Below, piece by piece: positions 13,429 through 22,533 of a DNA stretch of 64,000 bases. Made by a program: the position numbers and the translations under genes. Position 1 is the first letter of the stretch, and each line of letters opens with the position of its first letter. The notes under the pieces were generated by a model. That model saw only the letters and a list, made by a program, of their open reading frames with translations, ran no database searches and was not told where the DNA came from. The stretch is from Herbaspirillum sp. SJZ106 (GTDB taxonomy: Bacteria; Pseudomonadota; Gammaproteobacteria; Burkholderiales; Burkholderiaceae_D), in NCBI RefSeq assembly GCF_006715495.1, contig NZ_VFNI01000006.1:1-64000 (forward strand). Direction: 5' to 3'.

Positions 13429-14361
13429 ATGAGCGCAGTCATGGAGAACATCATGGGCGATAACGCCAAGCCGGCCGCCGGGGCGCCGGCCGCGGCACGC
13501 GGCGCCGATGCCGCCAACGAGGCCAAGGCGCTCACGCCTGCGCCGGCTGCGGCGCAGGTTCGCCCGGCCAGGCGCCGCATCGCCGCCGGCGGCGTTTTCA
13601 TGCGCATCGTGCCGCCGCTGCTGGGAGTGGCGGTGCTGGTGCTGGTCTGGCAGATCATCGCCTTGAAGAACAGCAGCTTTCCGACGCCGCTGGCGACGCT
13701 GCAGGAAGCATTGAACATGTTCTCCGATCCCTTCTACCGCAACAGCCCCAACGACCAGGGCATCGGCTGGAACGTGCTGGCGTCGTTGCAGCGCGTGGGC
13801 GTGGGCTTCGGCCTGGCGGCGCTGGTGGGCATCCCGCTGGGGTTCGCCATCGGGCGCGTGCAGTTCCTGGCGGCCATGTTCGGGCCCATCATCAGCCTGC
13901 TGAAACCGGTCTCGCCGCTGGCCTGGCTGCCGATCGGCCTGCTGGTGTTCAAGTCGGCCAACCCGGCGGCGATCTGGTCGATCTTCATCTGCTCGATCTG
14001 GCCGATGATCATCAACACCGCGGTGGGCGTGCAGCGCGTGCCGCAGGACTACATGAACGTGGCGCGCGTGCTGAACCTGCCGGAATGGAAAATCCTGACC
14101 AAGATCCTGTTTCCCTCGGTGCTGCCCTACATGCTGACCGGCGTGCGGCTGTCCATCGGCACCGCCTGGCTGGTGATCGTCGCCGCCGAGATGCTGACCG
14201 GCGGCGTGGGCATCGGCTTCTGGGTCTGGGATGAATGGAACAACCTGAACGTGCCGCACATCATCATCGCCATCGTCGTCATCGGCGTGGTCGGGCTGAT
14301 CCTGGAGCAGGCGCTGGTGGCGCTGGCCAAGGCCTTCACCTATGAGCAGGTCAGCAACTGA
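13429..14361 (+). CDS. nrtB: Nitrate ABC transporter permease NrtB
   Basis: 310 residues with an unusual ~55-residue alanine-rich N-terminal extension, then about six membrane segments. The BPD_transp_1 EAA loop is visible (VARVLNLPEWKILTKILFPS), and the end LEQALVALAKAFTYEQ is typical of NrtB/SsuC permeases. It forms the inner-membrane channel for nitrate or nitrite with NrtC. AAGGAAGGGAG precedes the first ATG. An internal start (for example ATG 13441 or 13453) would shorten the extension. It lies 82 bases after nrtA and 20 bases before the ATPase gene. Confidence 0.9.
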   Translation: MSAVMENIMGDNAKPAAGAPAAARGADAANEAKALTPAPAAAQVRPARRRIAAGGVFMRIVPPLLGVAVLVLVWQIIALKNSSFPTPLATLQEALNMFSDPFYRNSPNDQGIGWNVLASLQRVGVGFGLAALVGIPLGFAIGRVQFLAAMFGPIISLLKPVSPLAWLPIGLLVFKSANPAAIWSIFICSIWPMIINTAVGVQRVPQDYMNVARVLNLPEWKILTKILFPSVLPYMLTGVRLSIGTAWLVIVAAEMLTGGVGIGFWVWDEWNNLNVPHIIIAIVVIGVVGLILEQALVALAKAFTYEQVSN

Positions 14362-14381
14362 AACCGAACGCGGGGGACATC

Positions 14382-15194
14382 ATGGAAAACATCAACGGCA
14401 AATTCATCGACATCCACGGCGTGGAAATGGTGTTCAACACCAAGAAGGGCAGTTTCCATGCGCTGCGCGACATCAACCTGACGGTTGCCAAGGGCGAGTT
14501 CGTTACGCTCATCGGCCACTCCGGCTGCGGCAAGTCGACGCTGCTGAACCTGATCGCCGGCCTGACCCGGCCCAGCGAAGGCGTGCTGCTGTGCGCCAAC
14601 CGCGAAATCGGCGGCCCGTCGCCGGAGCGCGCGGTGGTGTTCCAGAACCACTCGCTGCTGCCCTGGCTGACCTGCTACGAGAACATCCACCTCGGCGTCG
14701 AGCGCGTGTTCGGCGCGCAGGAAGACCGCACCCAACTGCGCGACCGCACGCGCGCCGCGCTGGCGCTGGTGGGCCTGTGGGCGGCCGAGACCAAGCGCCC
14801 AAATGAAATCTCCGGCGGCATGAAGCAGCGGGTGGGCATCGCCCGCGCGCTGGCGATGGAACCCAAGGTCTTGCTGATGGATGAGCCGTTCGGGGCTCTC
14901 GATGCATTGACGCGCGCCCACCTGCAGGACGAGCTGCTCAAGATCGTGGCCAAGACCGAGTCGACAGTGGTCATGGTGACCCACGACGTCGACGAGGCCG
15001 TGCTGCTGTCGGACCGCATCGTGATGATGACCAACGGCCCGGCCGCCACCATCGGTGAAGTCCTGGAGGTGAAGCTGGCACGTCCGCGCGAACGCGTGGC
15101 GCTGGCGCAGGATGCGCAATACTCCGCGTACCGCACCGCGGTGCTGGAATTCCTGTACCGCAAGCAGGCGCATCCGGCGCGCGAAGCGGCCTGA
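14382..15194 (+). CDS. nrtC: Nitrate ABC transporter ATP-binding protein
   Basis: 270 residues, a single ABC ATPase domain. Walker A is GHSGCGKST, the Q-loop VVFQNHSLLPWLTCYENI, the signature ISGGMKQRVGIARAL, Walker B KVLLMDEPFGALD and the switch His in VTHDVDEAVLL. The SLLPWLT segment is characteristic of nitrate/sulfonate/taurine importers. It lacks the C-terminal NrtA-like sensor fused in cyanobacterial NrtC, so it resembles NrtD. It is third in the operon. Confidence 0.88.
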   Translation: MENINGKFIDIHGVEMVFNTKKGSFHALRDINLTVAKGEFVTLIGHSGCGKSTLLNLIAGLTRPSEGVLLCANREIGGPSPERAVVFQNHSLLPWLTCYENIHLGVERVFGAQEDRTQLRDRTRAALALVGLWAAETKRPNEISGGMKQRVGIARALAMEPKVLLMDEPFGALDALTRAHLQDELLKIVAKTESTVVMVTHDVDEAVLLSDRIVMMTNGPAATIGEVLEVKLARPRERVALAQDAQYSAYRTAVLEFLYRKQAHPAREAA

Positions 15195-15229
15195 TCCTTC
15201 ATCGCAGAGCGACAGAGTGGAGGTAAGCT

Positions 15230-15991
15230 ATGACCAGCCAGACCGCCGGGCAGGACGCACGGCTCATGTCGCCTTGCCGTCCGGCCGCGGTAAATGATGC
15301 GTCAGCCGTCTCGCCCGCGATGGCGGTCGTGGGCGGGGATGACGACGCCGATGCCGATGTCATCCCCTTGTCGGGCGAAGTGTTTGGCATGCTGATCAAC
15401 CTGTCGGGGCGCCGCCGCTTCACTTCGCAGCGCCTGGTGCTGTACGCGGTGCTGGGTGCGCAAGGGCATGCAGACGCTACCGCTACCGCGCGCGAGGCGC
15501 TGGCGTTGTTTCGCGGCGCCCACGCCATGTTGCTGAAACGATCGGGCGACTTGCCCGGCGTGTTCTGTCCGGAGCTGGAAGATGCTTATTTCGGCAAGGC
15601 CGGCGGCGATGCGCGCATCACCGGCTTTGCCGAACTGGCCGGCCGCACGCTCAACGCCATCGACGACAAGCTCAAGGCGGCTCCCGAGCTGCTGGCCGAA
15701 CTGGTCAAGGAAACCACGCCGCTGCTGGCGGTGCTGAACCAGATCACGGCGATCTACGAAGAGCAGTCCAGGAAGCACGCGCGCCTGATGCGCAAACAAC
15801 TGCGCGGCATCATGACCAACATCGAGACCATCGCCCGCGAAGCCAAGATGGTGGCCTTCAATGCACGCATCGTCGCGGCCCGTTCAGGCCTGGCGGGCAA
15901 GGAGTTTTCGGTGGTGGCCGGGGTGCTGTCGGACATTACCGGCGAGATCGACGATCTGGTCAAGGCGGCGCTCAGCGGCGCTGCTGCCTGA
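15230..15991 (+). CDS. Soluble PilJ/NIT-like sensor with chemoreceptor-type signalling tip
   Basis: 253 residues, no membrane segment or signal. Residues ~45-150 (MLINLSGRRRFTSQRLVLYA, LFRGAHAML) resemble the type IV pili methyl-accepting transducer N-terminal domain (PilJ-like), related to nitrate/nitrite sensors. The C-terminal ~60 residues (IAREAKMVAFNARIVAARSG, then EFSVVAGVLSDITGEI) match the hairpin tip of methyl-accepting chemotaxis proteins. Its place 35 bases after nrtC, in the same direction, suggests nitrate-linked sensing or chemotaxis without a membrane receptor. The family assignment is by motif; function unknown. Confidence 0.65.
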   Translation: MTSQTAGQDARLMSPCRPAAVNDASAVSPAMAVVGGDDDADADVIPLSGEVFGMLINLSGRRRFTSQRLVLYAVLGAQGHADATATAREALALFRGAHAMLLKRSGDLPGVFCPELEDAYFGKAGGDARITGFAELAGRTLNAIDDKLKAAPELLAELVKETTPLLAVLNQITAIYEEQSRKHARLMRKQLRGIMTNIETIAREAKMVAFNARIVAARSGLAGKEFSVVAGVLSDITGEIDDLVKAALSGAAA

Positions 15992-15997
15992 ATCAGC

Positions 15998-16019
15998 ATT
16001 CGATAGTGGGAAATCGAAT
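15998..16019. promoter_or_regulatory. Inverted repeat ahead of the LysR gene
   Basis: ATTCGA, 10 bases, TCGAAT, about 66 bases before the LysR-type regulator start. It could be an autoregulatory site; weak evidence. Confidence 0.3.
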
Positions 16020-16084
16020 TTGTGTTCTAATCCGGGCAACATGAGCCTCGGCCGGCAGGTCGGGGCAATGTCCAGGGAGAACAC

Positions 16085-16999
16085 ATGAGAAAGCTCAATG
16101 AACAGCGCCTGGCCTATTTCTTCGAGGCGGTGCAATGCGGCAGCGTGCGCGCCGCCGCCGACAAGCTCGATATCGCCCCGTCGGCGGTGAGCCGGCAGAT
16201 TGCGCTGCTGGAGCAGGAAGTCGCCATCCCCGTGATGGAGCGCCACCGGCGCGGCGTGGTGCCGACCGAGGCCGGGCAGCTGCTGATCGACTACTACCGC
16301 GAGCAGGGCGCCCACCAGGCCGACCTGTTGTCCAAGCTGCAGGGCCTGCGCGGCCTGAAACGCGGCCACGTCAGCATCGTCATCGGCGAGGGGTTCGTCA
16401 GCGATTTCATGAGCCAGCCCATGGCTTACTTCGCGGCCCGGCATCCGCAGATTTCGATTTCCATCGACCTGGCCGGCACCAACGAGGTCTTGCGCCAGGT
16501 CGCCGAAGACCAGGCCGAGATCGGGTTGGTCTATAACCCGCCCAGCGATCCCAAGATCGTCTCGCGCGCGGTGCAGCCGCAGCCGATGCAGGTCATCGTC
16601 GGACCGCAATCGCCGCTGCGCAACAGCAAGTCGTGCAGCCTGAAGGAACTGACCGAATACCCGATCGGCCTGATGCACGAATCCTACGGCACGCGCCAGC
16701 TGCTGGCGCTGGCGGAGTATGCGGCCAAGATCAAGTTCAATCCGCTGCTGAGCACCAATTCCATCAATGTGCTCAAGCACTTCGTGAAGTCCGGCCAGGG
16801 CATCACGCTGCTGCCGCGCTTTTCGGTGTCGACCGAGCTGGCCGCCGGCGAGTTGCTGGCCATTCCCATCGACAGCGACGTGCTGACCACCGCCGAGGTA
16901 CACCTGATCACGCGGGTGGGCCGCAAGCTGTCGGTGGCGGCCAACCGGCTGCTGTCGTATTCCAGTTCGCTGATGCAGGCCTTCCAGGTCACCAGCTGA
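16085..16999 (+). CDS. LysR-family transcriptional regulator
   Basis: 304 residues. The N-terminal winged HTH (about 5-65) is RLAYFFEAVQCGSVRAAADK followed by IAPSAVSRQIALLEQEV. A periplasmic-binding-like effector domain follows (RGHVSIVIGEGFV, then the hinge region at ~165). It precedes, on the same strand, a dehydrogenase, an aldehyde dehydrogenase and a DUF3100 membrane protein that it probably controls. A T-N11-A-type dyad lies in the next intergenic gap. The effector is unknown. AGGGAGA precedes the ATG. Confidence 0.9.
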   Translation: MRKLNEQRLAYFFEAVQCGSVRAAADKLDIAPSAVSRQIALLEQEVAIPVMERHRRGVVPTEAGQLLIDYYREQGAHQADLLSKLQGLRGLKRGHVSIVIGEGFVSDFMSQPMAYFAARHPQISISIDLAGTNEVLRQVAEDQAEIGLVYNPPSDPKIVSRAVQPQPMQVIVGPQSPLRNSKSCSLKELTEYPIGLMHESYGTRQLLALAEYAAKIKFNPLLSTNSINVLKHFVKSGQGITLLPRFSVSTELAAGELLAIPIDSDVLTTAEVHLITRVGRKLSVAANRLLSYSSSLMQAFQVTS

Positions 17000-17010
17000 G
17001 ACCATCCTGC

Positions 17011-17027
17011 GTTCTGTTAATTAGAAC
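17011..17027. promoter_or_regulatory. Putative LysR-type operator
   Basis: GTTCTGTTAATTAGAAC is a 17-base dyad containing a T-N11-A core, the usual LysR recognition form. It lies about 110 bases before the dehydrogenase start and just after the LysR gene. Confidence 0.5.
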
Positions 17028-17136
17028 AAAAACCCAGTTTCCTTGTAATTGATCCGTACCGCCTCTGCTTGCACACTGCATTCACGACCGGCGCATGACA
17101 TGCCGGTCCGATCCGATGAATCTTCAGGGAGCGTGC

Positions 17137-18030
17137 ATGGAACAGGCAGGAACGATAGCGACGGTCGGCGTGGCCGGTCTGGGCAACATGGGCAGCGGCA
17201 TGGCGCGTTCGCTGCTGCGCGCGGGCTACAAGGTGGCGGGCTTCGATCCGTCGCCGGCGGCCTGTGCCGCGTTGCAGGCCGATGGCGCGGCGATCGCCTC
17301 CTCGGCGGCGGAACTGGCGGGGCAGGTCGAGCTGCTGATTTTGTCGCTGCCGACCTCGGATGTGGTGGAGGCGGTGGTGCTGGGCGCGGGCGGCGTGCTG
17401 GAAGGCGCGCGCCGCGGCCTGCTGGTGGTGGATACCACCACGGCCGATCCGAACAGCACCCGCAAGGTGGCCGCAGCCCTGGTCGAATGCGGGCTGCGCT
17501 TCATCGACGGCCCTGTCAGCGGCGGCCCCAAGGGCGCAGCCACCGGCGCCATGACTATGGTGCTGGGCGGGGATGCCGGCGATATCGCCGCCGCCATGCC
17601 GGTGCTGGAAGCCATCAGCGCCAAGCGCGTGCATGTGGGGCCGGTCGGCGCGGGCCACGTCACCAAGCTGCTCAACAACCTGATGTGCGGCGCCCATCTG
17701 CTGGTGGCCGGCGAGGCCGCGCGCATCGCGCGTGAAGCCGGACTCGATGCGCAGCAGATCTTCGAAGGCATCAACGCCGGCTCCGGGCGCAGCGGCGTCA
17801 CGCAGGTCAACTATCCCACTTGGGTCTTCAACGACGCCTTCAACTCTGGCTTCACCATGAAGCTGATGCGCAAGGACATCCGCCTGGCCATGGGGCTGCT
17901 GCAGGAGCTGCGCGTGGATGCGCCGCTGTCGGCCGAAGCCGGCCGCCTGTGGGCTTTCAGTGCCGACAGCATCGCCGATGGCGAAGACTTCAACCGCATC
18001 GTACAGCTGGGTGAAGCGATGAACGAATAA
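17137..18030 (+). CDS. 3-hydroxyisobutyrate dehydrogenase family oxidoreductase
   Basis: 297 residues. The Rossmann motif is GVAGLGNMGSGMA, then the substrate-binding signature FIDGPVSGGPKGAATG near residue 120. The catalytic Lys lies in GAGHVTKLLNNL, followed by the all-helical C-terminal dimer domain (FTMKLMRKDIRLAM). The family includes 3-hydroxyisobutyrate, tartronate semialdehyde and related beta-hydroxyacid dehydrogenases; the substrate cannot be chosen from sequence. The ATG at 17137 follows CAGGGAG; earlier in-frame codons precede the Rossmann strand by too much. Pairing with an aldehyde dehydrogenase suggests a two-step oxidation or reduction of a small hydroxyacid or alcohol. Confidence 0.85.
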   Translation: MEQAGTIATVGVAGLGNMGSGMARSLLRAGYKVAGFDPSPAACAALQADGAAIASSAAELAGQVELLILSLPTSDVVEAVVLGAGGVLEGARRGLLVVDTTTADPNSTRKVAAALVECGLRFIDGPVSGGPKGAATGAMTMVLGGDAGDIAAAMPVLEAISAKRVHVGPVGAGHVTKLLNNLMCGAHLLVAGEAARIAREAGLDAQQIFEGINAGSGRSGVTQVNYPTWVFNDAFNSGFTMKLMRKDIRLAMGLLQELRVDAPLSAEAGRLWAFSADSIADGEDFNRIVQLGEAMNE

Positions 18031-18100
18031 ACACCGGCGCCGCCGGATCATTTCCAGATCGTTTCCAGATATTTTCCACTCAAGGTTTCAGGAGCAAGCA

Positions 18101-19609
18101 ATGCAATTGAATGAATCGGAACACCTGCTGGCCGCGTTCGCGCATTTCTTCCCGGGCGCGACCACCATCGGTTCCTACGTCGGCGGCCAGCTGGTGGCGG
18201 GCGATGGCCCAGCCGTGCAACTTCATAGCGCCGCCAGCGGCCGTCCCAGCCTGGCGTATTGCGATGCCGGCGCGGGCGTGGTGGAGCAGGCCGTACGCGC
18301 CGCCGCCGCCGCGCAAAAGCAGTGGTGGACGCTGACCCATGCCGCGCGCGGGCGCATCGTGTTCGCCGTCGGCCAGCAGATCCGCAACCATCTCGAACCG
18401 CTGGCGCAACTGGAAGCCATCAGCGCCGGCAAGCCGATCCGCGACTGCCGTGGCGAGGTCGCCAAGGTGGCCGAGATGTTCGAGTACTACGCCGGCTGGT
18501 GCGACAAGTTCTATGGCGATGTCATCCCGGTGCCGACCACGCACCTGAACTACACGCGCCGCGAACCTGTCGGCACGGTGCTGCAGGTGACGCCCTGGAA
18601 TGCGCCCATCTTCACCTGCGGCTGGCAGGTGGCGCCCGCCATCGCCATGGGCAACGCGGTGCTGTTGAAGCCTTCGGAGCTCACGCCGTTTACCTCGCTG
18701 GCGGTGGCTGCGCTGGCCGAGCAGGCCGGCGTGCCGGCCGGCCTGATCAACGTACTGGCCGGTTATGGCCACACCGTGGGCCAGGCTGCGATCGACAATC
18801 CGGCGGTGAAGAAGGTGGTGTTCGTAGGTTCGCCCGCCACTGGCAAGAAGATCGCCGAAGCCGCCGCGCGCCGCTTGCTGCCATGCGTGCTGGAGCTGGG
18901 CGGGAAGTCCGCCAACATCGTGTTCGAGGATGCCGACCTGAAGCGTGCCTGCCTGGGCGCGCAGGCGGCGATCTTCTCTTCGGCCGGGCAAAGCTGCGTG
19001 GCCGGTTCGCGTCTGCTGGTGCAACGCTCCCTGTATGAGCGTTTCGTCGACATGCTGGCCGGCGGCGCCGCGCGCATCAAGGTGGGCTCGCCGCTGGACG
19101 ACGGCACCGAAGTCGGGCCGATTTCCAACAAGAAGCAGTACGAGCATGTGATCAGCATGATCGCCGAGGGCGTGAAGGCGGGCGCGAAGCTTGCTACGCC
19201 ACCGCAGCAGGCGGGCGAGGGTTTCTTCGTGCGGCCGACGGTGCTGGCGCATGCGACCAACGAGATGGACGTGGCGCGCACGGAGATCTTCGGCCCGGTG
19301 GTGGTGGCCATTCCCTTCGATACCGAAGAGGATGCGGTGCGCATCGCCAACGACAGCGACTTTGGCCTGGCCGGCGCGGTCTGGACCAACGACATCGCCC
19401 GCGGCCACCGTGTGGCGGCGCAGGTCAACGCCGGCACTTTCTGGATCAACGGCTACAAGACCATCAACGTCGCTTCGCCTTTCGGCGGTTACAACCAGAG
19501 CGGCTACGGCCGTTCCAGCGGCGTCGAGGCGCTGCATGAATACACCCAGACCAAGAGCGTGTGGGTGGAGACGGCGGCGGCGCCGGCCGCGGCGTTCGGC
19601 TACGTATAA
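18101..19609 (+). CDS. Aldehyde dehydrogenase (NAD(P)+-dependent)
   Basis: 502 residues, the normal ALDH superfamily length. Visible are TPWNAPIFTCGWQVAPAI (N-A-P-I cofactor/oxyanion region), GSPATGKKIAE, the catalytic Glu in LELGGKSANIVFEDAD, the catalytic Cys in SSAGQSCVAGSRLLV and EIFGPVVVAIPFD. It oxidises an aldehyde to the acid; overall it looks like betaine- or hydroxy-aldehyde type enzymes. It lies 70 bases after the dehydrogenase, with an AGGAGCA ribosome site. Probably cytoplasmic and part of the LysR-controlled unit. Confidence 0.9.
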   Translation: MQLNESEHLLAAFAHFFPGATTIGSYVGGQLVAGDGPAVQLHSAASGRPSLAYCDAGAGVVEQAVRAAAAAQKQWWTLTHAARGRIVFAVGQQIRNHLEPLAQLEAISAGKPIRDCRGEVAKVAEMFEYYAGWCDKFYGDVIPVPTTHLNYTRREPVGTVLQVTPWNAPIFTCGWQVAPAIAMGNAVLLKPSELTPFTSLAVAALAEQAGVPAGLINVLAGYGHTVGQAAIDNPAVKKVVFVGSPATGKKIAEAAARRLLPCVLELGGKSANIVFEDADLKRACLGAQAAIFSSAGQSCVAGSRLLVQRSLYERFVDMLAGGAARIKVGSPLDDGTEVGPISNKKQYEHVISMIAEGVKAGAKLATPPQQAGEGFFVRPTVLAHATNEMDVARTEIFGPVVVAIPFDTEEDAVRIANDSDFGLAGAVWTNDIARGHRVAAQVNAGTFWINGYKTINVASPFGGYNQSGYGRSSGVEALHEYTQTKSVWVETAAAPAAAFGYV

Positions 19610-19807
19610 GCCGGATGCGGTTGCGCTGGCAATGCGCCATGTGTCATGTGCCATGCGCGGGCGGGGAGGCCGGCGCATGGCGCTGCAGGGCAGCGGCAAT
19701 ACACGAGGTAAACACGAGGTAAAACGACACGACATCACCCCCCGTCCGGCAACGCGACGGGGCCGGATCAACGCGATGCAGTACTTCATCCACAGCGGGA
19801 GAGCAAC

Positions 19808-21136
19808 ATGCAGGCAGCAGCGACATCGGTATCGGCAACACGGCAGGGGCAGCAAACCTGGAAGCTATACGCCTATGCGGCGCTCATCCTGATCATCGCC
19901 GAATGGATAGGATCGGCCACCCTCAAACTCGGCCCCGGCAAGATCGTGCTGCTGCCCATGGTGTGGGCGCTGATCATGGGCGCCGCGCTGGGCCTGTTCA
20001 GCCGCCGCTTGCCGGGCGGCGTGGCGCTGACGCAGCCGATGCAGTTCCAGGCTGCCGCCATCCTGCAGCCGGCGCTGCTGCTGTTCGTCGCCAAGCTGGG
20101 CCTGATGGTGGGAAATTCCCTGCCCAAGCTGGTCGAGTCGGGCTGGGCGCTGGTGTTCCAGGAGTTCGGGCACTTCGTCGGCACCATCGTGATCGGCCTG
20201 CCGCTGGCGCTGCTGCTGGGCATCAAGCGCGAGGCCATCGGTGCTACCTTCTCGGTGGGCCGCGAGCCCAGCCTGGCCATCATCGGCGAGCGCTACGGCA
20301 TGGATTCGCCGGAGGGCCGCGGGGTGTTGGCGGAGTACATCACCGGCACGCTGTTCGGCGCCGTCTTCATCGCGGTGTTCGCCGGCTTCATCGCCAGCCT
20401 GAACATCTTCCACCCCTATTCGCTGGCCATGGGCGCGGGCGTCGGTTCGGGCAGCATGATGGCGGCCGCCGCCGGCGCCATCGCCGCGCTGCAGCCGGCC
20501 GATGTCGCCAAGGACGTGGCCACCTTTGCCGCTGCCAGCAACCTGATCACCACCACTATCGGCACCTACTTCACGCTGTTCATCTCGCTGCCGCTGGCGG
20601 TGTGGGGCTACCGCGTGCTGGAGCCGCTCATCGGCCGCACCAATTCCGCCTCCACGCCGCCGGACGACGGCCTGCACAAGGAAACGCATCTCGACACCGC
20701 CGAACTCGGCCTGGCCGGCCGCATCAGCGCCTGGGTCTTCGCCGGTGTGCTGACCATGGTCGCCAACTGGATCGCTTACAAGGTGACGCCGCTGGCATCG
20801 CTTGCTTGTATTGCGTTGATGGTGGCGGTGGTGTTCGTCGGCGACCAGCTGCGCAACCTGACCGGCAAGAAAGTGCCGGCCGTGTGCTGGGTCACGCTGG
20901 TGGCGATGTTCCTGACTTCGCCGGCCTGTCCGTGGGCGGCCGCCATTGTCGACCTGACGGCGAAGGTGAACTTCCTGGCCGTCATCACGCCGATGCTGAC
21001 CTTCGCCGGCCTGTCGATCGCCAAGGACATTCCCGCTTTCCGCAAGCTGGGCTGGCGCATCGTGCTGGTGTCCTTTGCGGCCAATGCCGGAACCTTCATC
21101 GGCGCCACGCTGATCGCAGAGTTCTTCCATCGCTGA
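19808..21136 (+). CDS. DUF3100 family integral membrane protein, probable transporter
   Basis: 442 residues with about 10-12 hydrophobic segments. Motifs FQEFGHFVGTIVIGLPLALL and the glycine-rich MGAGVGSGSMMAAAAGAIAA match the DUF3100 membrane family as I recall it. Members are uncharacterised but look like carboxylate transporters. Its place behind a hydroxyacid dehydrogenase and an aldehyde dehydrogenase suggests uptake of the pathway substrate. GGGAGAG lies close to the ATG. The 198-base gap before it shows no separate promoter I can support. A repeat element follows. Confidence 0.8.
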   Translation: MQAAATSVSATRQGQQTWKLYAYAALILIIAEWIGSATLKLGPGKIVLLPMVWALIMGAALGLFSRRLPGGVALTQPMQFQAAAILQPALLLFVAKLGLMVGNSLPKLVESGWALVFQEFGHFVGTIVIGLPLALLLGIKREAIGATFSVGREPSLAIIGERYGMDSPEGRGVLAEYITGTLFGAVFIAVFAGFIASLNIFHPYSLAMGAGVGSGSMMAAAAGAIAALQPADVAKDVATFAAASNLITTTIGTYFTLFISLPLAVWGYRVLEPLIGRTNSASTPPDDGLHKETHLDTAELGLAGRISAWVFAGVLTMVANWIAYKVTPLASLACIALMVAVVFVGDQLRNLTGKKVPAVCWVTLVAMFLTSPACPWAAAIVDLTAKVNFLAVITPMLTFAGLSIAKDIPAFRKLGWRIVLVSFAANAGTFIGATLIAEFFHR

Positions 21137-21176
21137 TCATCCGTACGCCGGAAATGCAAAAGCCGTTCGAGAGAGT

Positions 21177-21386
21177 TAATGCCGTTCAGTTAAGTACTGA
21201 ACGGCATTTTTGTTTGTGCAGTCCAGACTCCGTTCGCCCTGAGTAGCTGCGCAGCAGCGTATCGAAGGGCAGGCAAGAGCGCTAACGCTGGCGCGCTGGC
21301 TTCGATACGGCCCTGGCGGGCCTACTCAGCCCGAACGGGGGGGCTGTGATGAGTGTTTCAGAATTAGTCTTAACTGAACGGCATTA
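21177..21386 (+). repeat. MITE-like repeat, copy 2
   Basis: About 210 bp with perfect 18-bp inverted ends, TAATGCCGTTCAGTTAAG and CTTAACTGAACGGCATTA. It has the same internal structure as copy 1, including the ATGCCGTTCAG hairpin plus TTTTT, and the same orientation. It lies 40 bases after the DUF3100 stop. CGAGAGAG occurs on both flanks. A terminator interruption is less clear than for copies 1 and 3. Confidence 0.88.
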
Positions 21387-21425
21387 GCCCGAGAGAGGGC
21401 GGTGTTCTTGTCGGCAGGCTGCGGT

Positions 21426-21803
21426 TCAGCGCATGCCCTTGTAAGCCGACCATGCCACCAGCAGCCACGCCGCCAGGAAGGCGGCGCCGCCGATGGGTGT
21501 GATCGCGCCCAGCACGCGGGTGCCGGTCAGCGCCAGCAGGTAGAGGCTGCCGCTGAAGATGACTATGCCGGCCAGCATCAGGTTGCCGGCCCAGCGCATC
21601 ATCGCGCCGCCGAATCTGGGCAGCAGCAGGGCGACGGCGATCATGCCCAGCGCATGCATGGCCTGGTAGGTGACGGCGGTATGCCAGACTGCCAGCATGT
21701 CCTCGGAAAGCATCTTCTTCAGGCCGTGCGCGCCGAAGGCGCCGCAGCCCACAGCAATGAACATGTTGATGGCGCCGGCGACGACCAGGGGGCGTTCATT
21801 CAT
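21426..21803 (-). CDS. DUF423 family membrane protein
   Basis: 125 residues with four hydrophobic segments. The opening AGAINMFIAVGCGAFGAHGL, then WHTAVTYQAMHALGMI and the ending GGAAFLAAWLLVAWSAYKG, are the recognisable DUF423 (YgdD-like) pattern. It is an inner-membrane protein of unknown function. The ATG at 21803 has AAGGAT upstream and begins the conserved part; the longer frame adds 27 polar residues without support. It lies 40 bases downstream of the hypothetical gene at 21844-22305 on the same strand. Confidence 0.88.
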   Translation of the reverse strand: MNERPLVVAGAINMFIAVGCGAFGAHGLKKMLSEDMLAVWHTAVTYQAMHALGMIAVALLLPRFGGAMMRWAGNLMLAGIVIFSGSLYLLALTGTRVLGAITPIGGAAFLAAWLLVAWSAYKGMR

Positions 21804-21843
21804 GGATCTATCCTTGTTGGCAATGTTTTCCGTCGGGGGGCGC

Positions 21844-22305
21844 TCAGAACCGGATACGTTGGCTTTTTCCGATCCGGTATTCATGCCTGAGCACGAACTG
21901 CGAAGTCGCGATCATGCCTGACAGGCCGAGGATCAGTTGCGTGAGCGTATCCTGCGGTAGTACCCAGACGGTGCCGGCCGGAGACGCCGCGCCGGTGGCG
22001 GCGCTGATCACCGGGTTGACCCATGAGGCTTCTTCGCTCACGTCCAGCAGCACCTGGCCTTCGGTCGTGGTGTGCAGGTAGATTTCGCCGCCCAGTTCCA
22101 GCGCGAAGCAGATGCCCTGGCCGGCGTTGGCCGTATTGAGCTTGTTGCGCCAGACGACCGCCTGCAATTCGCGGTTATAGGTCTCGATCCAGGTCTCGAC
22201 CTCATGCGCGTTCTGCAATACGATCCACGGCCGCGGCGCCGGAACGGTATCGGCGCCGCTGACGGCGTCATCGGGAAACAAGGGATCGGGCGGCTGGTCG
22301 GACAT
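21844..22305 (-). CDS. Hypothetical cytoplasmic protein
   Basis: 153 residues starting MSDQPPDPLFPDDAVS. No signal peptide. The proline-rich N-terminus is followed by a compact alpha/beta region (VETWIETYNRELQAVVWRNK, then strands around ALELGGEIYLHTT) and a helical end. I do not recognise the family. The ATG at 22305 is chosen because it starts the conserved-looking part; the frame continues upstream with atypical composition. It is probably co-transcribed with the DUF423 gene. Function unknown. Confidence 0.6.
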   Translation of the reverse strand: MSDQPPDPLFPDDAVSGADTVPAPRPWIVLQNAHEVETWIETYNRELQAVVWRNKLNTANAGQGICFALELGGEIYLHTTTEGQVLLDVSEEASWVNPVISAATGAASPAGTVWVLPQDTLTQLILGLSGMIATSQFVLRHEYRIGKSQRIRF

Positions 22306-22533
22306 GGTTGGCAATCGGGATATCGAAAACCTGCGGATGAAAAGCGGAAGTATATCGGATCGCGTATCGTCGGGCGCAAGCGCAGGGTTCGTCTTCGGCA
22401 ATCCGCAGGGCAAAGCCCGATGCTGTGGCGGGCGAGCCATGCGTTCGTGCATTGTGCTTGCCGGAACGCCCGGCCGGCGTTAGCGTAGCGGCTCCGGCTG
22501 CCTTTGCAGCTTCATTTCCACGACAAGAAAAAC

